64,000 nucleotides of DNA, from NCBI GenBank assembly GCA_964444685.1, contig CAYUIG010000010.1, positions 1 through 64,000 on the forward strand, read 5' to 3'. The stretch comes from CAYUIG01 sp964444685. GTDB taxonomy: Bacteria > Gemmatimonadota > Gemmatimonadetes > Longimicrobiales > RSA9. The notes under the pieces were generated by a model. It was not told where the DNA came from and ran no database searches. It saw nothing but the letters and a program-made list of their open reading frames with translations. The translations under genes and the position numbers were made by a program. Shown in pieces: positions 16,502-25,137 of this stretch. Position 1 is the stretch's first letter, and the number at the start of each line of letters is the position of its first letter.

Positions 16502-17449
16502 GTGCGCACCAATGTTCGCCCATTCCGCGTCCGTCACGGACTCCCGCGCCGTCGGTCCTCGAAGCTGATGACCGGGTCAAAGCTCGCCGAATGGATCGGC
16601 GAACTGCGCGACGCGCGCTTCAGTCGTGGCCTGCGGTGTCCGCGTTGCGATTCACTCGAGTGTATCCGCTGGGGGGCGTTCGCGGGACGGCAACGATATC
16701 GTTGCCAGCGCTGCAACCGGACGTTCAGCGACTTCACCGGAACGTCCGCGGCCTACACCAAGAGGCTACTACTCTGGAAGCAGTACGCGGTGTGCATGCG
16801 TGCCGCACACCCGGTTCGTCGCTCCGCGGATATCGTGGGCATTCATCCTTGCACGGCGTTCCGCTGGAGACACGCCATTCTCCGATGGCATGTGGAGCAC
16901 GACACCGAGACGGTAGGTCCATTCGTGGAGCTGGGAACGACGTGGTTCCCATGGTCGGAGAAGGGGAAACGGAATCTGGAGCGCCCACCTCATCGACGTC
17001 GTCGCGTTCAGTACGTTTCGCCTACCGACGCAGGTGTAACCGTCCTCCTTGCGTGCGATCGCGAAGGGGGCACCATCAGTTCTGTGACGGGACCTGCATT
17101 GACGCAGACGGTGACGGCCAGGGATCTGGACGTCGGCTTGAGGAACCGGCTCACCGGACCGTCGATTCTCGCAGCGCCGCAAGGTTGTCTCGGACCGGTC
17201 GCAAGCTTCGCTGCAAAGAACGGCTGTATCTTCGTGGACACGCGGAATGCTGGCGGCCATCCACTCGCACACACCCGGCGCGTCCGCGAGTATCGCGCGC
17301 GCCTGGCCCTGTGGATGCGCCGCTTTCACGGTGTCGCCACGCGGTACCTGCCCAACTATCTGATCTGGCACCGCCAGTTCGATCACCCGATACGGTACGG
17401 TCCGGAGCGGCTGGCCGTCCGCTGGCCGTTCGGCTCCGGGTTCAGCTGA
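16502..17449 (+). CDS. IS1595-family transposase-like protein with altered catalytic motifs
   Basis: The 315-residue ORF has no stop or frameshift. It has an N-terminal zinc ribbon (CPRC 46-49, CQRC 68-71), then GTSAAYTKR and an HTH ending TAFRWRHAIL (118-127). The C-terminal WMRRFHGVATRYLPNYL (271-287) is typical of IS1595/ISXO2-like enzymes. At the expected acidic positions I see ELGTT (143-147) where the family has a DE pair. AAPQG (about 224-228) stands in place of a SDG-type motif, and RRVREYRAR (259-267) where an Asn before a Tyr is expected. The protein may bind DNA but not cut it. GTG 16502 gives the longest form; ATG 16568 fits family N termini better. Catalytic comparison is from memory. 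Confidence 0.75.
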   Translation: MRTNVRPFRVRHGLPRRRSSKLMTGSKLAEWIGELRDARFSRGLRCPRCDSLECIRWGAFAGRQRYRCQRCNRTFSDFTGTSAAYTKRLLLWKQYAVCMRAAHPVRRSADIVGIHPCTAFRWRHAILRWHVEHDTETVGPFVELGTTWFPWSEKGKRNLERPPHRRRRVQYVSPTDAGVTVLLACDREGGTISSVTGPALTQTVTARDLDVGLRNRLTGPSILAAPQGCLGPVASFAAKNGCIFVDTRNAGGHPLAHTRRVREYRARLALWMRRFHGVATRYLPNYLIWHRQFDHPIRYGPERLAVRWPFGSGFS

Positions 17450-17480
17450 AAATGAGCGACCCGGAGGCCTCAGACCCCAT

Positions 17481-17513
17481 GACCAACACTTCCCGCGAAC
17501 ATCATTGGAAGGG
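17481..17513 (-). repeat. Right terminal inverted repeat of the IS1595-type element
   Basis: This arm is the reverse complement of the left arm at 16412-16444 at 31 of 33 positions. It begins 32 bases after the transposase-like stop codon and runs directly into a G-rich tract. Confidence 0.85.
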
Positions 17514-17577
17514 TGGTGGTCGAGGGGGTGGTGAGGTCGGGGGCGGGGGGAAGCGGGGCCGCGGAGGGGGTGGCGCA
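17514..17577. other. G-rich tract flanking the right end of the IS1595-like element
   Basis: At least five runs of four or more G occur on the plus strand (gaggtcgggggcgggggg and neighbours), ending at an A run. It mirrors the C-rich tract at the other end of the element, and both are G-quadruplex capable. It separates the element from the mgtC-like gene, whose stop is at 17593. Confidence 0.55.
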
Positions 17578-17592
17578 AAAAGAAATGGATCG

Positions 17593-18066
17593 TCAGTCGT
17601 CGTCGTCGGACTGGGGGCCGTGTCGGCGCTCCCACCAGCGGAGCGGGATCAGGACGAGGAGCATGAGGACGGTCGCGCCGATGGCGGCGACGTACTGGCC
17701 GGCGCCTACGGCCACGCCGAGGGCGGCGACGGTCCAGATGGTGGCGGCGGTCGTGAGGCCGCGCACGCGGCCCTGGGACTGGAGGATCACACCTGCGCCA
17801 ATGAAGCCGACGCCGGTGACGACGTTCGCGGCGATGCGGGTCACGTCGCTGGGGACGCGGGCCGTGGGGTCGACCATCTCGACCGACAGGACCGTGAAGA
17901 GCGCCGCGCCGAGGCAGATGAGGATGTGGGTACGGAGACCGGCTTCCTTGCCTTTCTGCTCGCGCTCCATGCCGATCGCGCCGCCGAGGAGCACGGCGGT
18001 GACGAGGCGGCCGAGGATGTCGAGGCGCAGGAAATCGAGGTCGGCGAGGAATCCGGGGTCGAGCAT
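17593..18066 (-). CDS. MgtC/SapB family membrane protein
   Basis: The 157-residue inner-membrane protein has about four to five hydrophobic segments. It carries the conserved MgtC signatures LLGGAIGMEREQKGKEAGLRTH, LGAALFT and GVGFIGAGVILQ with RVRGLTTAA after it. MgtC proteins modulate F-type ATPase and survival at low magnesium, while many SapB-type homologues are uncharacterised. The ATG at 18066 is chosen because family sequence begins there; the longer open frame upstream is Pro/Arg-rich and unlikely to be coding. No magnesium transporter is adjacent. The C terminus ends in an Asp run. Confidence 0.88.
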   Translation of the reverse strand: MLDPGFLADLDFLRLDILGRLVTAVLLGGAIGMEREQKGKEAGLRTHILICLGAALFTVLSVEMVDPTARVPSDVTRIAANVVTGVGFIGAGVILQSQGRVRGLTTAATIWTVAALGVAVGAGQYVAAIGATVLMLLVLIPLRWWERRHGPQSDDDD

Positions 18067-18298
18067 GGGTGAATGATAAGGGGGGCGGGGGCGGCATGCA
18101 TGGGGAGGATTCAGCGGCTTCGGCGGACGCCAGCCGGGGGCCGATCCTGCCATCCAGTGGTCCCGAAGGCGAATAGCGAGAGTCAAGAACGTGGCCTTCG
18201 GGGGCGTGCTGGGTTATCTTGGCGGCGGTGTCGGTCTCCCCTCCGCCGGTGACGGCGGCCCCGCCGGGCGCTCAGGACATCCCTCAACACGTTGGGCC

Positions 18299-19363
18299 AT
18301 GATCGAGATCTTCAAGGCCGCGATCCAGCGCGGGGCGTCGGACATCCACATGAAGGCCGGCGACTTCCTGCGCGCGCGCATCCACGGTGAGCTGGTCCCG
18401 CTGACCCAGCAGCGGCTCACGCCGGACCAGATCAAGCAGATCTGCCTCCAGCTGATGCCGCACGACGAGGACCGGCAGCACCTCGATGAGCTGACGGACT
18501 ACGACTGTTCGTGGGGCGCGCCCGGGGTGGGGCGGTTCCGTGTAAACATTCTGCGTCAGCGCGGATCGCTGATGGTGGTGATGCGCGTCATCCCGATCGA
18601 CATCCCGAGCTTCGAGGCGCTGCGGCTGCCGCCGATCCTGGGCGCAATGGCGATGTCGGAGCGCGGGCTGATCCTCGTGACGGGTGTGACGGGTTCGGGT
18701 AAGAGCAGCACGCTGGCGGCGATGATCGGCTACATCAACCAGCATCGTCGCAAGCACATCATCACGCTGGAGAACCCGATCGAGTTCCTGCACCGCGACA
18801 TCAACTGCTCGATCACGCAGCGTGAGATCGGGACGGACACGCCGAGCTTCGAGACGGGCCTGCGGAGCGCGCTTCGTGAGGACCCGGACGTGATCCTGAT
18901 CGGTGAAATGCGGGACACGACGACGATCGACACCGCGATGAAGGCGGCGGAGACGGGCCACCTGGTGTGCTCGACGCTGCACACGAAGAACGCGGTGCAG
19001 ACGATCTCGCGTGTGATCGCGGTCTTCCCGCCGCACGAGCAGGAGATGGTGCGGATCCGTCTGGCCGAGGGGCTGGTCGGGGTGATCAGCCAGCGGCTGC
19101 TGCCGAAGAAGTCGGGCGCGGGTCGTGTGGTCGCCGCGGAGGTCATGATGGTGACAGGAACGATCCGGGACCTCATCATGGAGGGCAACAAGTACAGCGA
19201 GATCTACGACCTGATCGCGGAGGGTCGCGAGCAGTACGGGTCGCAGACGTTCGACCAGCACCTCATGGAGCTGGTGGAGCAGGATCTCGTTTCGTTCGAG
19301 GTGGCGAAGGCAGCGGCGAACAACCCGGCCGACTTCGAGTTGAGGATGCGTACGCTGGCGTAA
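18299..19363 (+). CDS. Type IV pilus twitching ATPase PilT/PilU
   Basis: This hexameric AAA-like ATPase powers pilus retraction in the cytoplasm. The 354 residues show the PilT N domain (ASDIHMKAGDFLRARIHGEL), Walker A GVTGSGKSST, an Asp box ENPIEFLHRD, Walker B VILIGEMRD and a His box AETGHLVCSTLHT. The AIRNLIRE-type motif of classic PilT reads GTIRDLIMEGN here, so it could be a PilU-like paralogue. The ATG at 18299 is where family sequence starts. No other pilus gene is in the window. Confidence 0.88.
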   Translation: MIEIFKAAIQRGASDIHMKAGDFLRARIHGELVPLTQQRLTPDQIKQICLQLMPHDEDRQHLDELTDYDCSWGAPGVGRFRVNILRQRGSLMVVMRVIPIDIPSFEALRLPPILGAMAMSERGLILVTGVTGSGKSSTLAAMIGYINQHRRKHIITLENPIEFLHRDINCSITQREIGTDTPSFETGLRSALREDPDVILIGEMRDTTTIDTAMKAAETGHLVCSTLHTKNAVQTISRVIAVFPPHEQEMVRIRLAEGLVGVISQRLLPKKSGAGRVVAAEVMMVTGTIRDLIMEGNKYSEIYDLIAEGREQYGSQTFDQHLMELVEQDLVSFEVAKAAANNPADFELRMRTLA

Positions 19364-19383
19364 TCGGGCTCCTGCGCTCCACC

Positions 19384-19402
19384 TTGTTCGAACGTCGAAC
19401 AA
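19384..19402. promoter_or_regulatory. Perfect palindrome TTGTTCGA-ACG-TCGAACAA
   Basis: Eight-base arms match perfectly around a three-base centre. It lies 19 bases before the start of the DapA-family gene and 20 bases after the pilT stop. A further partial copy (cattcgaa) follows immediately. It has no U tract and so does not look like a terminator. It is more likely an operator, with the GTTCGAAC core resembling LexA-type or TetR-type half sites. Confidence 0.5.
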
Positions 19403-19421
19403 CATTCGAAAAGCGGAGCGT

Positions 19422-20327
19422 ATGAAGGGGAGTCTGGCCGAACGGCTGTCGGGCGTGTTCCTGCCGGTCACGACGCCGTTCGATGAAGTGACGGGTGAGG
19501 TGGCCCCCGTCGTATGGCGGGAAAATCTGCGGCGCTGGGTGGAAGAGCCGATCGACGGGATCGTGCTGTTCGGCTCGACGGGTGAAGGGGCGCTGCTGGA
19601 CGAGGATGAGAAGGTGCGGCTGACCGGGTACGCCCGGGAGGTCGTACCGGCCGGGCTACCGCTCGTGGCGGGTGCGAGCGGTGAATCGACGCGAGCGACG
19701 ATCCGACAGGCGCGTGAGCTGGCCGATGCGGGCGCGGAAGTGGTGCTCGTCCATCCGCCCGTTTATTTCGGTCCCTTCCTGCCTTCATCTGCGCTGCTCG
19801 ATCACTACCGTGCGCTCGCGGATGCGTCGCCGGTACCGGTGATCGTCTACCACATGCCCAAGTTCACGAAGGTCACGCTCGAGGCCGGTCTCATGGCGGA
19901 GATCACCCGGCACCCGAACGTGATCGGTGCAAAGGACTCCTCGGGGGACCTCAAGCGCTTCGCGGAATACACGGATGCGTGCGGTCCGGACAGCCGCCTG
20001 TTCGTGGGCAACGGCTCCGTGCTGTACGCCGGCCTCGAACTCGGTGCGGCGGGCGGGATCATCGCGGTGGGCGTATTCGCGCCGAAGGAGAGCGCGGAGC
20101 TGGTGCGCCGATTCCGAGCGGGGGACACCCAGGGCGCGGGTCGGCTGCAGGAAAAGCTCGCGACGCTTCACAAGGAGATCGTGGCCACGTACGGCGCGGT
20201 GGGCGTGAAGACTGCGCTGGATCAGGTGGGATACCGCGGCGGTCCGCCGAGGCCGCCGCTCCGTCCATTGGGCGAAAAGGAAGCCCGGCAGGTGGCCCGG
20301 GTGATGCAGGACGCGGGGCTCCGATGA
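19422..20327 (+). CDS. DapA-family class I aldolase / lyase (not canonical DapA)
   Basis: The 301-residue protein has the dihydrodipicolinate-synthase fold with FGSTGEG at 50-56, Tyr143 and Schiff-base Lys171 (IGAKDSSGD). Where true DapA has PGR with the Arg that binds the second carboxylate, this protein has HMPKFTK (144-150). It is therefore probably a 4-hydroxy-2-oxoglutarate, 2-keto-3-deoxy-sugar-acid or similar pyruvate aldolase, and the exact substrate is unknown. A palindromic operator-like site lies just upstream. The stop overlaps the ATG of the M28-like gene within a hairpin, suggesting coupled translation. Confidence 0.82.
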   Translation: MKGSLAERLSGVFLPVTTPFDEVTGEVAPVVWRENLRRWVEEPIDGIVLFGSTGEGALLDEDEKVRLTGYAREVVPAGLPLVAGASGESTRATIRQARELADAGAEVVLVHPPVYFGPFLPSSALLDHYRALADASPVPVIVYHMPKFTKVTLEAGLMAEITRHPNVIGAKDSSGDLKRFAEYTDACGPDSRLFVGNGSVLYAGLELGAAGGIIAVGVFAPKESAELVRRFRAGDTQGAGRLQEKLATLHKEIVATYGAVGVKTALDQVGYRGGPPRPPLRPLGEKEARQVARVMQDAGLR

Positions 20328-20337
20328 GGAGCCCCGC
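20313..20337 (+). promoter_or_regulatory. Hairpin enclosing the stop/start overlap of two genes
   Basis: GCGGGGCTCC, loop GATGA, GGAGCCCCGC form a perfect 10-bp stem. The loop contains ATGA, which is both the start of the M28-like gene and the stop of the aldolase gene. In mRNA the start would be held in a loop and the region just before it paired until ribosomes on the upstream gene melt it. There is only a weak T-rich sequence after it, so a terminator role is less likely. Confidence 0.55.
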
Positions 20338-21493
20338 TTCACTTTCGGCGTCATCGATCGGCGATGTGCGCGATGTGTTGCGCGCGATCGCGCGGCCGCG
20401 CCGCGTCGGGAGTCCTGCCGCGGCCGAGGTCGGCGACGAGCTGACGGAACGGATGACCGCCCTCGGCTATCGCGTCACAGCCGTGCCGTTCTCGTTCTCG
20501 AGCTGGCCGGGCCGTTTCGCGGTGCCGGTCGCAGGCGCCGTGCATCTGGCGGGGACGTACATCGCGGGTACACTGCTGCGCGGGAGCCATGCAGCGATCG
20601 CCCTGGTAGTGATCCTGCTCATGGCCGCCGCAGACCTCGCCCTGTTCGGGTACGCTCCGCTGGCGATGCAGAAGCTGGGCGTCGGCCGTGTCGAAGGGGA
20701 GTGCCTCATCGCTTCGCGACGCGGCGCACGGCCGCGGTGGCTCATCATGGCGCACCGCGACAGCAAGTCGCAGCCGGTGCCGACGGCCGTGCGTGGAGCG
20801 GCGCTCGCGGGTGCACTCCTTTCCTGGGTCGTCCTCGGCGCGCTGGCGCTGGTTGCGCTGCTCGCGCCGGTGCCGTGGCCGCTCGTTGCCGTGGCCGGTG
20901 CGATCGGCGTGGTGAGCGGCGGGATCCTGCTCTTCTCCTGGGTCGGCGACAGCTCGCCGGGCGCGCTCGACAACGCGAGCGGTGTCGCGGCGCTCGTGGG
21001 GCTGGCCGCGCGCCAGGATGCCGAGGCGGATGACGTCGCATTCGTGATCACGGACGGTGAAGAGCTGGGGCTGTGCGGCGCGCGCTGCCTGGCGACCCGG
21101 CTGCCGCCGGTAGCCGGCGTGATCAACCTCGACGGCATCGATGACGACGGGCCGTACCACATCGTGGAGCGGTTCGGCCGACCGAGGCGCGGGCTCGCGC
21201 CGCATCTCGCGGCGGCGCTGATGAGGGCGGCCGCGGAGTCCGGGCGACCGCTGGTACGACGGGATGTACCGTTCGGACTGATGGTGGACCATATGCCGCT
21301 CGTGGACGCCGGAATCCCGGCGCTCACGCTGATGCGCGGGCGGCTCCGGTCGCTGCTGCGGGTGCACACGCCCGCGGACGACCTCTCTCATCTGGATGGC
21401 AGCGGCGCCGAGGACGCGGTCGAACTGCTGGCGCGCGCGCTGGATCACCTGCGTGCGGCCGAACCGGTGGCGCCGGGCGCCGTTCGGGGCTAA
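20324..21493 (+). CDS. Peptidase M28-like protein with membrane segments
   Basis: The 389-residue protein shows M28 zinc-aminopeptidase motifs split by hydrophobic segments: a first ligand in MAHRDSKSQ, a bridging Asp in ALDNASGVAA, the Glu pair in TDGEELGL, Asp in NLDGIDDD and a late His in VHTPADDLSH. Two hydrophobic stretches (about 70-115 and 150-205) should cross the membrane, placing parts of the enzyme at the inner membrane. AHRDS replaces the usual HYDS. The substrate is unknown. The ATG overlaps the upstream stop as ATGA within a strong hairpin. Confidence 0.75.
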   Translation: MRSPASLSASSIGDVRDVLRAIARPRRVGSPAAAEVGDELTERMTALGYRVTAVPFSFSSWPGRFAVPVAGAVHLAGTYIAGTLLRGSHAAIALVVILLMAAADLALFGYAPLAMQKLGVGRVEGECLIASRRGARPRWLIMAHRDSKSQPVPTAVRGAALAGALLSWVVLGALALVALLAPVPWPLVAVAGAIGVVSGGILLFSWVGDSSPGALDNASGVAALVGLAARQDAEADDVAFVITDGEELGLCGARCLATRLPPVAGVINLDGIDDDGPYHIVERFGRPRRGLAPHLAAALMRAAAESGRPLVRRDVPFGLMVDHMPLVDAGIPALTLMRGRLRSLLRVHTPADDLSHLDGSGAEDAVELLARALDHLRAAEPVAPGAVRG

Positions 21494-21575
21494 GCTTTTC
21501 AGAGGATCCGCAGTCGCCCCCGGCCGCGCGCACGCGTGACCGGGGCGAATCGTGTTTGCCGCAGGAGGACGGCGC

Positions 21576-22856
<1,281 letters not shown>

Positions 22857-22951
22857 CTAGCAAGGCATACGATTTGCGTCCCGTGAGGCCGTCACGCCCG
22901 ACAGCTTCACGGGAGCAGTGTGTTGGAAATCCGGGTTCCGTCGCACGGCCG

Positions 22952-24031
22952 ATGAAGGTGCTGATGACGGCCGATGCGTTCGGCGGGATCTGGAATCATG
23001 CGCTGGAGCTCTCTCGCGCGCTCGCACGTCACGACATACAGGTCGAACTCGCAACGACGGGCGCGCGTCCCGGCCGCGAGCAGCGGCTGCAGGCGGCACG
23101 GCTCGAGAACGTGACACTGCACGAGCGAGTCGGCCGTTCCGATGCGTCGCACGACAGCGAAGCGGCCGGCGAATGGCTGCTCGAGCTGGAAGCGCTGCTC
23201 GCACCGGACGTCGTGCACGCGAACAGCCTCGCCTACGGTGCACTCCCGTGCACGTGTCCCATCCTCGTCGCCGCGCATCATTGTCTGCGCGCACGCTGGA
23301 GCGCATTGCGGGGCGGAGAACTCCCGCGCGTCTACGAAACGTATGACCGCGCCGCGGCAGAAGGGTTGCACGGCGCGGATCTCGTGGTTGCGCCCACACA
23401 CTCCATGCTGCGCGGACTCGAACGACACTACGGTCCGCTGCCGCACGGCCGTGTGATTCCGTACGCACGCGACCCGATTCGCTATATTGGCCGCGAGAAG
23501 GAGCCCTACATCCTCGCCGTCGGCCAGCTGCGCGATGAAGCGAAGAACCTGGGCGGACTGGCGCGCATCGCGCGGCGCATCCCGTGGCCCGTGTACATCG
23601 CCGGCGAGCCGTGCCGGGACGGCGTCACCGGCGTGCGTACGCTGGGACGGCTGCTCCCGGAAGCACTCGCACGCTGGTACTCGGCCGCTTCGATCTTCGT
23701 GCAGCCTGCGCGCTACGAGCCGTTCGGGCTGGCACCGCTCGAGGCGGCGCTGTGCGGCTGTGCGCTCGTGCTGGGGGACCTGGACAGCCTGCGTGAAGTC
23801 TGGGGCGACGCCGCACTCTTCGTGTCGCCGGACGATGAAGATGCGCTGCGCGCGGCGCTGCTCTCGCTCATTGCGGATTCACGCCGTCGCGCGGAGCTTG
23901 GCCGGCGCGCGATCGCACGCGCGCTGCTGTATCCGCCGTCGCACATGGCCGCTGCCTACGCGGAGAGTTATCGCGCGCTGCTCGCGCAGCACTGGGTGCC
24001 CGCGCGCGCGGCGGTGTCCGGAGTAGCCTGA
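22952..24031 (+). CDS. Glycosyltransferase family 4 protein
   Basis: This 359-residue GT-B glycosyltransferase has a starting MKVLMTADAFGGIWNHALELS and the GT4 EX7E motif in YEPFGLAPLEAALCG (Glu at about 252 and 260). ILAVGQLRDEAKNL lies in the nucleotide-sugar domain. It probably transfers a hexose to a lipid or glycan in the cytoplasm; donor and acceptor are not determinable. ATG 22952 is the first conserved residue. No polysaccharide cluster is nearby. Confidence 0.82.
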   Translation: MKVLMTADAFGGIWNHALELSRALARHDIQVELATTGARPGREQRLQAARLENVTLHERVGRSDASHDSEAAGEWLLELEALLAPDVVHANSLAYGALPCTCPILVAAHHCLRARWSALRGGELPRVYETYDRAAAEGLHGADLVVAPTHSMLRGLERHYGPLPHGRVIPYARDPIRYIGREKEPYILAVGQLRDEAKNLGGLARIARRIPWPVYIAGEPCRDGVTGVRTLGRLLPEALARWYSAASIFVQPARYEPFGLAPLEAALCGCALVLGDLDSLREVWGDAALFVSPDDEDALRAALLSLIADSRRRAELGRRAIARALLYPPSHMAAAYAESYRALLAQHWVPARAAVSGVA

Positions 24032-24041
24032 AGCGCGAAGA

Positions 24042-24986
24042 TCAGCGCAGCCAGCGGTACTCGTAGCTGCGCACGTCCAGGTTGGACATCGGACGGCGCT
24101 CCTCCCCCAGTCGCATGGTGCCGCGCACCGTCTTCGTCACGTTCGCGCGCTCCGGACGGAGCGACTCGGGGCGCGCCAGCACCTCGACCTCCGTCACGAT
24201 GTCGAGCTCCTCGAACACCGGCGTCTGCGACCCGGCCCCGGGCGACGCCACGCGATCCACGAACTGCTGGAGCACGAGCCGCATCGCGTGCGCATCGGGT
24301 CGCGAGGTGAGCACCATCCGCACGCAGTCGAACTGACCCACCGCTGCCCCGGGGCACGACGCCCGGTGCACCTCCACGAGCGTGATCATCGGCACGGTCT
24401 CGCCCGGCAGCAGCGCAATGGGAGCCACTTCGGTGAGCTGGTACTGCTCGCCGAGGTCGACGTCCGCGCCCACCCATGTGCCGACGATTGCGTTCCACTC
24501 CTGGGCGGCCAGACCCTCGAGCGCCGCCTCCGAGAGCATCTGTGACAGGAGCTGACCCGCGTCCCCGGACGCCTGTTCACCCAGCATGCCCGTTACCACG
24601 GTCCGCATGCGTGCGGCGTACCCGGACGCATCGTGGAGGCCGCGGAACTCGCCGGCCTCGCTGACGACGTAGCTGGGCGTCAGGTCGGCCAGGATGTTCG
24701 CAGCGGAGGCGGCCGGGACGTTGACGCCGGACACCTGCACGCTGTCATGACGGATCAGCAGGCCGTCTGCGTGCGGCTCCACCCGCAGCCGGTAGGCCGC
24801 CTGGCCCTGGATGGTGTCCGTGGACTCCGCCTGACGGACCCGGAAGCGCGTGGTGAGCACCTCGGCCTGCTGCCCGGCCGTCCAGCCGAATCGCAGGGCG
24901 ATCGTCTCGAGAGCGGGCTCCTGGGCCGCCGCGGGCACGGCCCCCGCGGCCAGCGCGAAGGTGAGGAGGGGTGCGATCCTGCGCAT
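24042..24986 (-). CDS. Secreted protein of unknown function
   Basis: The 314-residue protein has a clear signal peptide (MRRIAPLLTFALAAGAVPAAAQ) cut after AAA. The mature part is mostly beta-like with no motif I recognise; one pair of Cys (SCPGAAVGQFDC) could form a disulfide. It resembles periplasmic or outer-membrane-associated proteins of the DUF6263 kind in overall pattern, but that is only an impression. It is divergent from ffh, and a 151-base gap between them must hold both promoters. It converges with the glycosyltransferase gene (10-base gap). Confidence 0.7.
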   Translation of the reverse strand: MRRIAPLLTFALAAGAVPAAAQEPALETIALRFGWTAGQQAEVLTTRFRVRQAESTDTIQGQAAYRLRVEPHADGLLIRHDSVQVSGVNVPAASAANILADLTPSYVVSEAGEFRGLHDASGYAARMRTVVTGMLGEQASGDAGQLLSQMLSEAALEGLAAQEWNAIVGTWVGADVDLGEQYQLTEVAPIALLPGETVPMITLVEVHRASCPGAAVGQFDCVRMVLTSRPDAHAMRLVLQQFVDRVASPGAGSQTPVFEELDIVTEVEVLARPESLRPERANVTKTVRGTMRLGEERRPMSNLDVRSYEYRWLR

Positions 24987-25137
24987 CCGACGTCGCTCCG
25001 TGGAATCGGTGGGTGTCGCCCCAAAGTAGCGCCGGACAGCCGGTTGCCCAAGCGTGGAGCGCCCACCCGGACTTTACCCCGTCCCGCCCAGCACCTACAT
25101 TAAAAGGCTCGGACCGATCCGAACCGCCGCAGGGAAG

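Larger units (their letters stand above)
16412..17513 (+). mobile_element. IS1595-type insertion element, probably immobile
   Basis: The element is bounded by inverted repeats at 16412-16444 and 17481-17513. These agree at 31 of 33 positions and share the core tccaatgatgttcgcgggaa and tgttggtc. Between them is one plus-strand ORF with the zinc-ribbon, HTH and C-terminal signatures of IS1595 transposases. The size of about 1.1 kb fits that family. No convincing target-site duplication is seen at either boundary, and the transposase has apparently lost its catalytic residues, so the copy looks old. It lies between dapH and an mgtC-like gene. Confidence 0.75.

Noticed and set aside
16404..17521. 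Target-site duplication of the IS1595-like element
   Set aside because: No matching 8-base direct repeat could be found at either candidate boundary.
18067..18298. Gene in the gap between mgtC-like and pilT
   Set aside because: Open frames here are Gly/Pro/Arg low-complexity extensions of the neighbours without ribosome sites; only a G-rich stretch is seen.
20313..20345. Intrinsic terminator at the aldolase stop
   Set aside because: The stem is strong but is followed by only scattered T and sits over the next gene's start, so a translational role fits better.
25040..25137. Defined promoter of ffh (TACATT as -10)
   Set aside because: No -35-like hexamer at suitable distance could be seen.
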